Assembly: GCF_016863095.1 (NCBI RefSeq)
Contig: NZ_BOOF01000019.1
Location: 30,372 to 94,371, forward strand
Direction of reading: 5' to 3'
Length of the DNA: 64,000 nucleotides
Source of the DNA: Microbispora siamensis
GTDB lineage: Bacteria > Actinomycetota > Actinomycetes > Streptosporangiales > Streptosporangiaceae
Of the stretch, positions 16,501 to 24,208 are shown in pieces. The notes beneath the pieces were generated by a model, which was not told the origin of the DNA, ran no database searches, and worked only from the letters and a program-made list of their open reading frames with translations. Numbering within the stretch: the first letter of the stretch is position 1; each line of letters starts with the position of its first letter. Both the position numbers and the translations under genes were made by a program.

Positions 16501-16756
16501 TTCCGTCCGCCATCCGGGCGAGGAGGCGGACCGGTCGACACCGCAGGGGCTCGCGCGGGATGAAACATTCAGCGGTCACGCCGGGATTTAGACCGGCTTC
16601 GCCGCCCTCTCTGTCCTGGTTGTGACGGACCGCCGTTCCCAAGGTCCCCGGGGGCGCGGTGTTTAACGCCCGACCGGATCGAGCCCTCCGATCGCCGTGC
16701 TGGATCGGTCCGCGCCTGTGGCAATAACCTCCGGGCACTCGGCACTCCTGCAACGG

Positions 16757-17251
16757 ATGAGGTGTGAATTGACCGCACGCTCGCGAGGACGTCGCCTGTC
16801 GACGTCGATCGCCGCCGCCATCGCGGCGATGGCCGCCGCGCTCCTGCCGCTCAGCCCCGCGCACGCGGCGTACGGCGCGGACCAGCCGGTCTACCTGCAG
16901 TTGGTGAGCAACGACGGCAACGCGACGCAGCTCGCCCTCCTGGACGGCACGGTGGCGTTCGACGACGGCAACACGAAGTACCGCTACTCGCTGCGCCTGT
17001 GCTGGCAGCACGCCTACCCCGCGCCCTATTTCCTGATCAACGTCAACGGCACGAGCTCGTCCTGGCCGACCCAGACCGGCACGACGTCCGTCGCCGGGTG
17101 CTCGCAGACCTTCCTGTACAGCGGCGAGGTGAACTTCGGCAGTACCGTCCGCAACGTCCGGTTCGACGTGACCGGAGGGTGGTTCGGCAGCAACGGCCAG
17201 TACCAGACGCGCACCAAGAGCACCGGCACTTACGACAACCCCTACAACTGA
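16757..17251 (+). CDS. small secreted protein, unknown family
   Basis: About 164 residues if the ATG at 16757 is used; a TTG at 16769 with GAGG seven bases upstream is also plausible. The signal peptide STSIAAAIAAMAAALLPLSPAHA is cleaved near AHA. The mature part is about 125 residues, rich in Gly, Ser, Thr, Tyr and Asn, with two Cys (LCWQHAYPAPYF and VAGCSQTFLY) likely bridged. Repeated strand-like blocks include DQPVYLQLVSNDGN, VRNVRFDVTGGWFGSNGQYQ and TGTYDNPYN. It looks like a beta-sandwich extracellular protein. I do not recognise the family. Confidence 0.6.
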   Translation: MRCELTARSRGRRLSTSIAAAIAAMAAALLPLSPAHAAYGADQPVYLQLVSNDGNATQLALLDGTVAFDDGNTKYRYSLRLCWQHAYPAPYFLINVNGTSSSWPTQTGTTSVAGCSQTFLYSGEVNFGSTVRNVRFDVTGGWFGSNGQYQTRTKSTGTYDNPYN

Positions 17252-17260
17252 GCGCGCACT

Positions 17261-17276
17261 CCGCCCGCGAGGGCGG
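17261..17276 (+). terminator. short hairpin after the small secreted gene
   Basis: CCGCCC (17261-17266), loop GCGA, GGGCGG (17271-17276), ten bases after the stop. Compact GC stem with a tetraloop; no T-run. Confidence 0.5.
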
Positions 17277-17284
17277 GGACGGTT

Positions 17285-17350
17285 GAACGGCGAGGTCTCC
17301 GGCAGGCGGTTCACGAAGGACCGCCGATGCCGGAGACCTCGTCGCCGTTC
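17285..17350. repeat. long interrupted inverted repeat between convergent genes
   Basis: GAACGGC (17285-17291) pairs with GCCGTTC (17344-17350). GAGGTCTCCGGCA (17292-17304) pairs with TGCCGGAGACCTC (17328-17340). GGCGGT (17305-17310) pairs with ACCGCC (17320-17325). In total 26 base pairs with only a 3-base and a 2-base bulge and a 9-base loop. It sits between the forward small secreted gene and the reverse GH13 gene, so it can terminate both strands. Its length exceeds that of the other terminators in the window. Confidence 0.8.
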
Positions 17351-17431
17351 CGGCGACGCGGCACGCCGCACGGTGCTACTCAGCCGTGCCACTCAGCCGC
17401 GCCCGGCCGTGCCGCCGATGGGCGACGATTC

Positions 17432-19228
17432 CTATCCGAGCCGCCACACGTGGAAGGCGGGGCCGTCGGCGGGCAGGACGACCGTGTCGTCCGGGCCGGG
17501 GACGATCGCGGTCCCTCCGTACAACGGCGTCCCGGCCGCCCCGAGCGGCAGCCGTACGGGCTCGTGGGCCGTGCGGGCGGCGAACACGAGCAGCCGTTCC
17601 CCCGCCCGTTCCCGGACGAAGGCCAGCGCGTCGCCGGAGGCGTGCAGCCAGCGCAGCCCGCCGTGCCGCAGGGCGGGCTCGTCCCGGCGCAGCGCCGCGA
17701 GCCGCCGGTAGGCGTCCAGGGTCGCGGTCCGCCACCGATCCGGCCGGTCCCAGGGCATGGGACGGCGGCCGTCCTCACCCCAGGCGCCCTCCAGCCCGAG
17801 CTCGTCCCCGGCGAGGACCATCGGGGCGCCCGGCAGGGTGAACATCAGGCCTGCGGCGATCTCCACGAGCGCCTCGTCCCCTCCGCACACCGTACGGATC
17901 CGGGCCGTGTCGTGCGAGCTGAGGATCGACCACGAGTGGACGAGGGAGCGCCAGGACGTGCGGGCGGCGAAGGCGCGCATCGTCCGCACGATCCGGTCCG
18001 CCCCGAGCCGCGGGATGGGCGCCGGCACGCCGAGGAACGGCAGGCGGACGTCCGGCCCGCGCAGCCAGGACCATACGGGCCGGGTGAAACCGGCGTAGTT
18101 CATCGTGCCGTGCCAGCCGTCGCCGTCCAGGTCGCCCGACGCGTCGTGAGCATGCTCGGCGACGAGCAGAGCCTCCGGGTTCTCCTCCGCCGCGGCCCGC
18201 CTGACCAGGGCCGCGACCTCCCGGGTGAGGTCGATCTCCCGCAGCCGCCCGGTCATGTTGGCGACGTCGATGCGCCACCCGTCCAGCCCGAAGCGCAGCC
18301 ACCTGCGGACGACGGAGTCGGCGTCGCCGGCCATCAGGCGGCGCAGGCGCTCGCCGGTCCAGTTCAGCTTCGGCAGGGAGGCCACGCCCATCCACGCCTC
18401 GTAGCCGAGGGCGTCGTCGCCGAAGTGGAACATCTCCCGCTCCGCGGCGTCCTTGTCGCGCGCCGCCGCGACGAACCACGGATGGGTGGAGCCGCAGTGG
18501 TTCGTCGTGAGGTCGCCGAGGATCCGGATGCCGCGCCGGTGCGCCTCGTCGACCAGCGTCCGGTAGGCGGCGTCGCCGCCCAGCAGCGGGTCGACCTCGG
18601 TGAACGAGGACGCGTTGTAGCGGTGGTTGGACGGCGCGGGAAAGACCGGAGTCAGATAGAGGGTGTTCATCCCGAGGCCGGTGACGTGGTCGAGCCGCGC
18701 CGTCACGCCGTCCAGATCGCCGCCGAAGACCTGCACGCTCGTGTCCGGGCCCGCGCCGGTGACCGCGTCGTCCCAGCCCGCCGGCACCGCCCACGACGGG
18801 TACGTCCGGTCCGCCCCGGAACGGGCGAAGCGGTCGGGGAAGATCTCGTACACCATCGAGTCGGCCGCCCACGCCGGCGGGGCCGCGTACGAGACCAGGC
18901 GGAAGTCGGCGGAGTCGGGAACGTCGTGGTGGTGCAGCCCGGCGGCGTTGAGCCAGCGGTAACCGCCGTCGCCGGTCAGCAGGAAGCGGTAGCGGGTCAC
19001 CGGGTTGCGGACGGTCACGTCGGCCCGCCACCAGATCTCGTCCGGTGTCTCCCGGTCGACCACCGCCTCGGTGTAGTGCGCCTCACCGTCCGGCGTCGAC
19101 CGCACGTGGACCCCCGTGCGGTGGTCCTTCGGGGTGCGGAGGAACACGGTCACGGTCTCGCCGGGCTCCGGCGCGAGCGTGCTGACGTGGTCGGAGGAGC
19201 CGTCGTGGTGGAATCCCCGATCGAGCAA
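17432..19228 (-). CDS. GH13 neopullulanase/cyclomaltodextrinase-like glucosidase
   Basis: 598 residues from a TTG start with GAAGGGA six bases upstream. It has no signal peptide, so it is cytoplasmic. An N-terminal beta-domain of CBM34 type (about 1-115) precedes the TIM barrel. Catalytic nucleophile D321 is in GLDGWRIDVANM, acid/base E358 in LLVAEHAHDA and transition-state D440 in ILSSHDTAR. Conserved region I is GDLTTNHCG near 238-246. It is the last gene after malE-malF-malG (three-base gap), so it degrades imported maltodextrins or cyclodextrins to glucose and maltose. Regulation through the divergent LacI-type gene is inferred. Exact specificity (cyclodextrinase, neopullulanase or maltogenic amylase) is not resolved. 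Confidence 0.9.
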   Translation of the reverse strand: MLDRGFHHDGSSDHVSTLAPEPGETVTVFLRTPKDHRTGVHVRSTPDGEAHYTEAVVDRETPDEIWWRADVTVRNPVTRYRFLLTGDGGYRWLNAAGLHHHDVPDSADFRLVSYAAPPAWAADSMVYEIFPDRFARSGADRTYPSWAVPAGWDDAVTGAGPDTSVQVFGGDLDGVTARLDHVTGLGMNTLYLTPVFPAPSNHRYNASSFTEVDPLLGGDAAYRTLVDEAHRRGIRILGDLTTNHCGSTHPWFVAAARDKDAAEREMFHFGDDALGYEAWMGVASLPKLNWTGERLRRLMAGDADSVVRRWLRFGLDGWRIDVANMTGRLREIDLTREVAALVRRAAAEENPEALLVAEHAHDASGDLDGDGWHGTMNYAGFTRPVWSWLRGPDVRLPFLGVPAPIPRLGADRIVRTMRAFAARTSWRSLVHSWSILSSHDTARIRTVCGGDEALVEIAAGLMFTLPGAPMVLAGDELGLEGAWGEDGRRPMPWDRPDRWRTATLDAYRRLAALRRDEPALRHGGLRWLHASGDALAFVRERAGERLLVFAARTAHEPVRLPLGAAGTPLYGGTAIVPGPDDTVVLPADGPAFHVWRLG

Positions 19229-19231
19229 CTG

Positions 19232-20065
19232 TCATCCCTTCACTGCGCCCGCGGTGAGCCCGTGGACGATGTAACGCTGGAGAAACTGGAAGACGGCGAC
19301 CGTCGGTATCGCGGTGAGCAGCGTGCCGACGGCGAACATGCCGAAGTTGGCGTTGCGCTGGTCGGCGAGCAGGCCGAACAGCCCGACGGCCAGAGTGCGC
19401 GCGTCGTCCCCGGTCAGGAAGACGCTCGCGATGAGGAACTCGTTGATGGTGGCGATGAAGACCAGCAGTCCGCTGATCGCCAGCACCGGGGCGGCCAGGG
19501 GCAGCACCACCCGGCGGAACGCCTGGGTGTGGCTGCACCCGTCGATGAGCATGGCGTCGTCCAGCTCCTTCGGGATCGAGTCGAAGAAGCCCTTGATGAG
19601 CCAGGTGTTCACCCCGACCTGTCCGCCGATGTAGAGCAGGACGACGCCCCACACGCTGTCGAGCCCGAACTCCGGCCAGTTGTCGCTGATCGCGCTGAAG
19701 ATCACATACAGCGGCACGATAGCCAGGAACTGCGGGAACGCCTGGATGACGAGGAGGCTCACCAGTCCCGCCCGCCGCCCGGCGAAGCGGAACCTGCTGA
19801 AGGCGTACGCCGCCAGCGCGGAGACCGCGACGGACAGGGCGGCGGTCAGCCCGGAGACGACCAGCGAGTTGCGGTACCACGTCCAGAAGGGCGTGGTGGT
19901 GAACAGCTTCACGGCGTTGCCGAACCCGGCCCCGCGCGGGACGAGGGTGGCCGAGTTCAGCGTCCCGATCGGGTCGAGCGCCGCCGAGACCACGAACACG
20001 ATGGGCAGCACGGCGAACGCCGTGACGGCGACCGCGGCGGCGTGCCGCGCGGCGAGACCGCGCAT
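19232..20065 (-). CDS. malG: MalG-type maltodextrin ABC permease
   Basis: 277 residues, ATG at 20063-20065 overlapping the malF stop by one base. Six helices are expected; seen are VAVTAFAVLPIVFVVSAAL, ALSVAVSALAAYAFSRFRF and others. The EAA loop is ELDDAMLIDGCSHTQAFRRVVLPLAAP, which docks on the ATPase. No ATPase gene is present in the operon, so it must share a multi-sugar ATPase (MsiK type) encoded elsewhere, the normal arrangement in actinomycetes. Ends VHGLTAGAVKG, typical of MalG. Coupled to the downstream GH13 gene. Confidence 0.92.
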   Translation of the reverse strand: MRGLAARHAAAVAVTAFAVLPIVFVVSAALDPIGTLNSATLVPRGAGFGNAVKLFTTTPFWTWYRNSLVVSGLTAALSVAVSALAAYAFSRFRFAGRRAGLVSLLVIQAFPQFLAIVPLYVIFSAISDNWPEFGLDSVWGVVLLYIGGQVGVNTWLIKGFFDSIPKELDDAMLIDGCSHTQAFRRVVLPLAAPVLAISGLLVFIATINEFLIASVFLTGDDARTLAVGLFGLLADQRNANFGMFAVGTLLTAIPTVAVFQFLQRYIVHGLTAGAVKG

Positions 20066-21696
20066 CAGCGCACCTCCTTGAAGGCCCGGGTGCGCCGGAA
20101 CCCGGCGACCGAGATCACGGCGACGATCAGGTAGACGTAGATGGAGATCGCAGAGGCCAGGCCGTACTGCGCGCCCTGCTGGCCGAAGGCGAGCCGGAAC
20201 GTGTACGTGATGAGCAGGTCGGTCGCCCCGACCGTCGGGTTGTCCGACGGGAACGGGCCTCCGGCGGTCACCAGGAACACGCCGTTGAAGTTGTTGAAGT
20301 TGAACGCGAAGGACGACACCAGCAGCGGCGCGAGCGCGAGGAGCAGCAGCGGCAGGGTGATCGTGCGGAACCGCTGCCAGGCGCTCGCTCCGTCGACCTG
20401 CGCGGCCTCCAGGTATTCGGCCGGGATCGTCTGCAGCGCGCCGGTGGCCACCAGGAACATGTACGGGAAGCCCAGCCACAGCTGCACGAGCAGCACCGAC
20501 GCCCGCGCGGTGAGCGGCGTGCCGAGCCAGTCCACGTCCAGGCCGAGCAGCCGGTTGACCAGGCCGAAGTCGGTGTTGAACATGTCCCGCCAGACCAGCA
20601 GCATCGCGAAGGCCGGCATGGCGTAGGGCAGCACGATCAGGGTCCGGTAGATCCGGACGCCGCGCATCCGGGGGTGGTGCAGCACGAGGGCCGCGGCCAC
20701 CCCGAGCGCGGCGGTCAGCCCGACGACCGCGACCGCGTAGAAGAGGTTCCACGCGAACACGCCGAGGAAGTGCGTGTTGATCTTCGGGTTGGTCACCGCG
20801 GCGGTGAGGTTGGCCCAGCCGACGCCGACCTTCCAGCCCTGCGGCAGCGCGCCGCCGTCCGGGGCGGTGAACCTGCCGTGCTCGTCGTCGGCCCGCCAGA
20901 CGCGGTTCCCGCCCTTCACGCAGTCGCAGTCCGCGTCGTAGGCGAGCGTCGCCCTGCCCTCGTACGCCCGGGTCAGGCCCTGGGCGCGGATCGCCCCGCC
21001 GTCCACCGGCACAGAGAGGGAGCCGATCTCCTCGCCCCGGGCGGCGGCCTGGGCCGGGGTCAGCACCGTGTACCCGTCCGCCGCCGTGACGCGCCCTCCG
21101 GGGCCGAAGGTCGCGCCGCCGATCTCGCGCAGCCCGTCCGCGGTCCCTGCGTACGCTCTGCGCCTGGCCGGGTCGGCCAGCAGGAAGACGAGCGCGCCGC
21201 CCTGCTCCGCCACCGTCAGCCGATACTCGGCCGACCCGGCCTCCCGGCGTACGGACGACGCCTCGATGGCGGCGATCGCCTCCTGCTTGGTGCCGAGGTG
21301 CCCGTCGCCGACGTTGGTCAGCGCCAGCGACATCGTGTAGAGGACCGGGAACACCTGGAACGCGAGCAGCAACAGCGTCGTGGGCAGCAGATACTTGGCG
21401 GGAAGCCGGCGCGGCGACAGGTAGACGTACAGGGCCGCCGCGGTCACCACCGCGACGATCCCGACGCCCAACCGGTTCCCGGCGGAGACCAGCGGCGCGG
21501 CGGCCCACAGCGCCACGCCGACGATCAGGCCGAGGGCCAGCACCCGGCCCAGCGTCGCGGCCGTGGAGCCCGGACCGGTGGTCCGGGACCGTCCGGCCCC
21601 GGACCTGGCGCCTCCGCCCCCGGAGGCGGCGCCGCCGGAGCCGGAGGGGGAGCCGTGCCGGCCGGGCCGCAGCCCCGAGCCGTGCGTCACGGTCAT
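20065..21696 (-). CDS. malF: MalF-type maltodextrin ABC permease
   Basis: 543 residues from the ATG at 21696 (ATGA overlap with the malE stop). A Gly/Ser-rich cytoplasmic tail of about 45 residues is followed by several TM helices. A large extracytoplasmic P2-like loop spans about residues 145-290 (EAIAAIEASSVRREAGS to GWANLTAAVTNPKI), a hallmark of MalF. The EAA loop is YLEAAQVDGASAWQRFRTITLPLL near the C terminus. It partners with MalG as the membrane channel. The loop contains a CDC pair that may be a local disulfide or metal site. Well supported by operon order. Confidence 0.92.
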   Translation of the reverse strand: MTVTHGSGLRPGRHGSPSGSGGAASGGGGARSGAGRSRTTGPGSTAATLGRVLALGLIVGVALWAAAPLVSAGNRLGVGIVAVVTAAALYVYLSPRRLPAKYLLPTTLLLLAFQVFPVLYTMSLALTNVGDGHLGTKQEAIAAIEASSVRREAGSAEYRLTVAEQGGALVFLLADPARRRAYAGTADGLREIGGATFGPGGRVTAADGYTVLTPAQAAARGEEIGSLSVPVDGGAIRAQGLTRAYEGRATLAYDADCDCVKGGNRVWRADDEHGRFTAPDGGALPQGWKVGVGWANLTAAVTNPKINTHFLGVFAWNLFYAVAVVGLTAALGVAAALVLHHPRMRGVRIYRTLIVLPYAMPAFAMLLVWRDMFNTDFGLVNRLLGLDVDWLGTPLTARASVLLVQLWLGFPYMFLVATGALQTIPAEYLEAAQVDGASAWQRFRTITLPLLLLALAPLLVSSFAFNFNNFNGVFLVTAGGPFPSDNPTVGATDLLITYTFRLAFGQQGAQYGLASAISIYVYLIVAVISVAGFRRTRAFKEVR

Positions 21697-22964
21697 CCCG
21701 CCTGCCCGAGCTGCTCGGCGATGGCCTTGCCCGCGGCCTTGACCGCCGGCTCGACCGGGTCGCCCTTGACGACGGAGTGGATCAGCGCGTTGAACGGCTG
21801 CCACACCGCGACCATCTGCGGGATCGCGGGCAGCGGGACGCCGTCCTTGGCCGCGGCCTCGAACTTGGCGACGTCGGGGTCCTTCGCGGCGGCGTACTCC
21901 AGCGCGGTCCTGAGCGCGGGCATGCGCGGCTCGGCGTCGAACAGCGCCTTGGCGACCTCGTCGGAGGCGAGCGTGTTGGTGACGAACTCCTGCGCGAGGG
22001 CCTTGTTCCTGCCCTTGCTCGCCACGAAGAAGGCCTGGACGCCCACGAAGCTGCGGGCCGGGCCGCCGCCCTTGAACGGCGGCACGGGAGTGACGTCGTA
22101 CTTCACCCCCGCCGTACGGACGTCGGCCAGGCGCCACGGCCCGGACACCAGGAACGCGGTCTTGCCCTCGGCGAACATGGCGGCCGAGTTGTCGGAGGTG
22201 AACGAGCGCTTCAGCGCGCCCGCGCCCTTCTCGCCGAGCGCGGCGATCTTCTCGAACGCGGCGACCGAGGCCGGGGTGCCGACGCCGAGGTCGGCGGGGT
22301 CGGGGTCGCCGTTGGGCTTGGTGCCGAACAGGTGGCCGCCGCCGGAGGTGTAGAGCGGGTACAGGTGGTAGGTGTCGCCGGACTGACCGTTCTGCTGGCT
22401 GACCGGGTAGCCCACGATCTCCTTGACCTTGCCCTGCTCCTTCAGTTCGCGCCCGGTGGCGACGAGGTCGTCGAACGTCTTGGGAGCCTCGGGGGCGAGG
22501 TCGGTGTTGCGGTAGAGCGCCAGGTTCTCCACGGCGTACGGCACGCCGTAGACCTGGCCGTCGTAGGTCACGGCCTTGCGGGCCACGTCCACGTAGCCGG
22601 ACAGCCGGTCCTCGGTCATCTGGATCGGCTCGATGAGCCCGTTCTGGACCAGGTTGCCGATCCAGTCGTGCGCGCCGACGAGGACGTCGGGGCCCTTGCC
22701 CGCCTGTGAGGCGGTGACGAAGGTCTGCTGCTGGTTCTGCGCGACCACGACGACCTCGGCCTTGATCCCGTTCTCCTTGGCGAACGCCTCGGCGAAGGGC
22801 TTGAGGGTCGCCGACCGCATCTGGTCGGCCCAGATGGTGAGGGTGGCCGACGAGGCGGCTTGCCCGGCCGGTGACGCGTCTCCGGACGTCTCGCCGCCCG
22901 CGGTGCCGCCGCCGCAGGCCGTCAGCGTGAGGCAGGCGGTCAGCGCGACAAATGATCTGCGCAC
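21693..22964 (-). CDS. malE: MalE-type maltodextrin-binding lipoprotein
   Basis: 423 residues from the GTG at 22964 with GGAG about eight bases upstream. The open frame continues further upstream but that part is not signal-like. The signal VRRSFVALTACLTLTACGGG has a lipobox Cys near 17. The mature type II binding fold includes ATLTIWADQMRSATLKPFAE, GKGPDVLVGAHDWIGNLVQNG, VYGVPYAVENLALYRN and SGPWRLADV. It binds maltose/maltodextrins and passes them to MalFG. First gene of the malEFG-GH13 operon. The 167-base region between it and the LacI-type gene holds candidate operators. Confidence 0.93.
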   Translation of the reverse strand: MRRSFVALTACLTLTACGGGTAGGETSGDASPAGQAASSATLTIWADQMRSATLKPFAEAFAKENGIKAEVVVVAQNQQQTFVTASQAGKGPDVLVGAHDWIGNLVQNGLIEPIQMTEDRLSGYVDVARKAVTYDGQVYGVPYAVENLALYRNTDLAPEAPKTFDDLVATGRELKEQGKVKEIVGYPVSQQNGQSGDTYHLYPLYTSGGGHLFGTKPNGDPDPADLGVGTPASVAAFEKIAALGEKGAGALKRSFTSDNSAAMFAEGKTAFLVSGPWRLADVRTAGVKYDVTPVPPFKGGGPARSFVGVQAFFVASKGRNKALAQEFVTNTLASDEVAKALFDAEPRMPALRTALEYAAAKDPDVAKFEAAAKDGVPLPAIPQMVAVWQPFNALIHSVVKGDPVEPAVKAAGKAIAEQLGQAG

Positions 22965-23061
22965 AGGATCGCTCCAGGTGAGAGGGGCCGTAGCCCGGAA
23001 AGAGGGGGGTAACCGCGCGGCGTGGCCCGAAGTTAACAGCGGGTTTCCGCACCTGGAAGAC

Positions 23062-23100
23062 GTTGCAGAAAATTGCTGCTTTGTTTCAAGATGCCTTGCG
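23062..23100. promoter_or_regulatory. candidate MalR operators between malE and malR
   Basis: GTTGCAGAAA (23062-23071), ATTGCTGC (23072-23079) and GTTTCAAGA (23083-23091) form a cluster of TTGCA/TGCAA-like words in an AT-richer stretch. The first word is 9/10 identical to GTTTCAGAAA upstream of the large amylase gene (28879-28888). This suggests a common regulator. Which bases are contacted is unknown. Confidence 0.5.
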
Positions 23101-23131
23101 GCGTTCCAGCGACTGATCGGAAACAGCGACG

Positions 23132-24139
23132 ATGGCAGCACGGCTCGACGAGATCGCCAGGCAGGCGGGAGTGAGCAAGGCGACGGTCTCGCGGGTGCTC
23201 AACGAGCGCCCGGGGGTCAGCGTGCGAGCCCGCACGGCCGTCATGGCGGCGATAGAGGCGCTCGGCTACGAGCGGCCGAGCACCATGCGCCCGCGCAGCT
23301 TCGGGCTCGTCGGGCTCATCGTCCCCGAGCTGCAGAATCCGATCTTCGCCCTGTACGCCGAGGTCATCGAGACCAACCTCGCCAGGCACGGGTTCACGGC
23401 CATGCTCGGCACGATGACGCCGGAGGGCTCGGGGGAGGACGAATACGTCGGCATGCTGCTCGACCGCAAGGTCTCCGGCATCGTCTTCGTCTCCGGCCTG
23501 CACGCCGACACTCGGATCGACCGCTCCCGCTACGACGACCTGGCCCGGCAGCGGGTGCCCTTCGTGCTGGTCAACGGGCAGGTGCCCGGTCTCGGTGTGC
23601 CGTCCTTGTCGTCCGACGACGCCCTGGCCGCGCGGCTTGCCGTACGGCACCTGGCGGGGCTGGGGCACCGCCGCATCGGGTTCCTGAGCGGGCCGGAGCG
23701 CTACTCCACCGTGCAGCGGCGGCTGGCGGGCTTCCGCCTCGCCATGCGGCGGCTCGCCGGGCCCGGCGCGGGCGACCTGGTCGAGCTGGCCTCCTTCGAC
23801 GTCGGGGGCGGCCAGTCCGGCGCGGCCCGCCTGCTGGATCAGGGCGCCACCGCGCTGGTGTGCGGCAGCGACCTGATGGCCCTCGGCGCGATCCGGGCGG
23901 CCCGCCGCCGGGGCCTGCGCGTCCCCGAGGACGTCTCGGTCGTGGGTGCCGACGACTCGCTGCTGATGGCGTTCACCGACCCCGCCCTGACCACGGTGCG
24001 CCAGCCGGTGCTCGCCATCGGCGCGGCCGCCGCCCGGGCGCTGGCCGACCAGGTGAAGGGACGCGGCGACGACGGCGGCGAGCGGCTCTTCGACCCCGAG
24101 CTGGTCATCCGCGACTCCACCGGGCCCTGCCCTCCGTAG
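23132..24139 (+). CDS. malR: LacI-family maltose-type regulator (MalR-like)
   Basis: 335 residues. The headpiece ARLDEIARQAGVSKATVSRVL and hinge sequence EALGYERPSTMRPR are followed by an effector domain (GLVGLIVPELQNPIFALYAEVI, GRISGIVFVSG-like KVSGIVFVSG, VSVVGADDSLLMAFTDPALTTVRQP). Divergent from malEFG-GH13, the standard position of actinobacterial MalR, which represses maltose and amylase genes until maltose or maltodextrins are present. It probably also controls the secreted amylase gene 4 kb downstream, given the shared word in both promoters. The name rests on context. Confidence 0.88.
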   Translation: MAARLDEIARQAGVSKATVSRVLNERPGVSVRARTAVMAAIEALGYERPSTMRPRSFGLVGLIVPELQNPIFALYAEVIETNLARHGFTAMLGTMTPEGSGEDEYVGMLLDRKVSGIVFVSGLHADTRIDRSRYDDLARQRVPFVLVNGQVPGLGVPSLSSDDALAARLAVRHLAGLGHRRIGFLSGPERYSTVQRRLAGFRLAMRRLAGPGAGDLVELASFDVGGGQSGAARLLDQGATALVCGSDLMALGAIRAARRRGLRVPEDVSVVGADDSLLMAFTDPALTTVRQPVLAIGAAAARALADQVKGRGDDGGERLFDPELVIRDSTGPCPP

Positions 24140-24160
24140 TTCACGGATCGTCGTGCGCGG

Positions 24161-24194
24161 CGGGGCGGGGAGAGCTCCCGCGCTCCCCGCCCCG
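24161..24194. terminator. bidirectional terminator between malR and the amylase gene
   Basis: A perfect 12-base stem CGGGGCGGGGAG (24161-24172) with CTCCCCGCCCCG (24183-24194) around a 10-base loop. It is placed between the convergent 3' ends of malR (24139) and the double amylase gene (24209). Confidence 0.7.
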
Positions 24195-24208
24195 ACTTGT
24201 CGAAGGGA

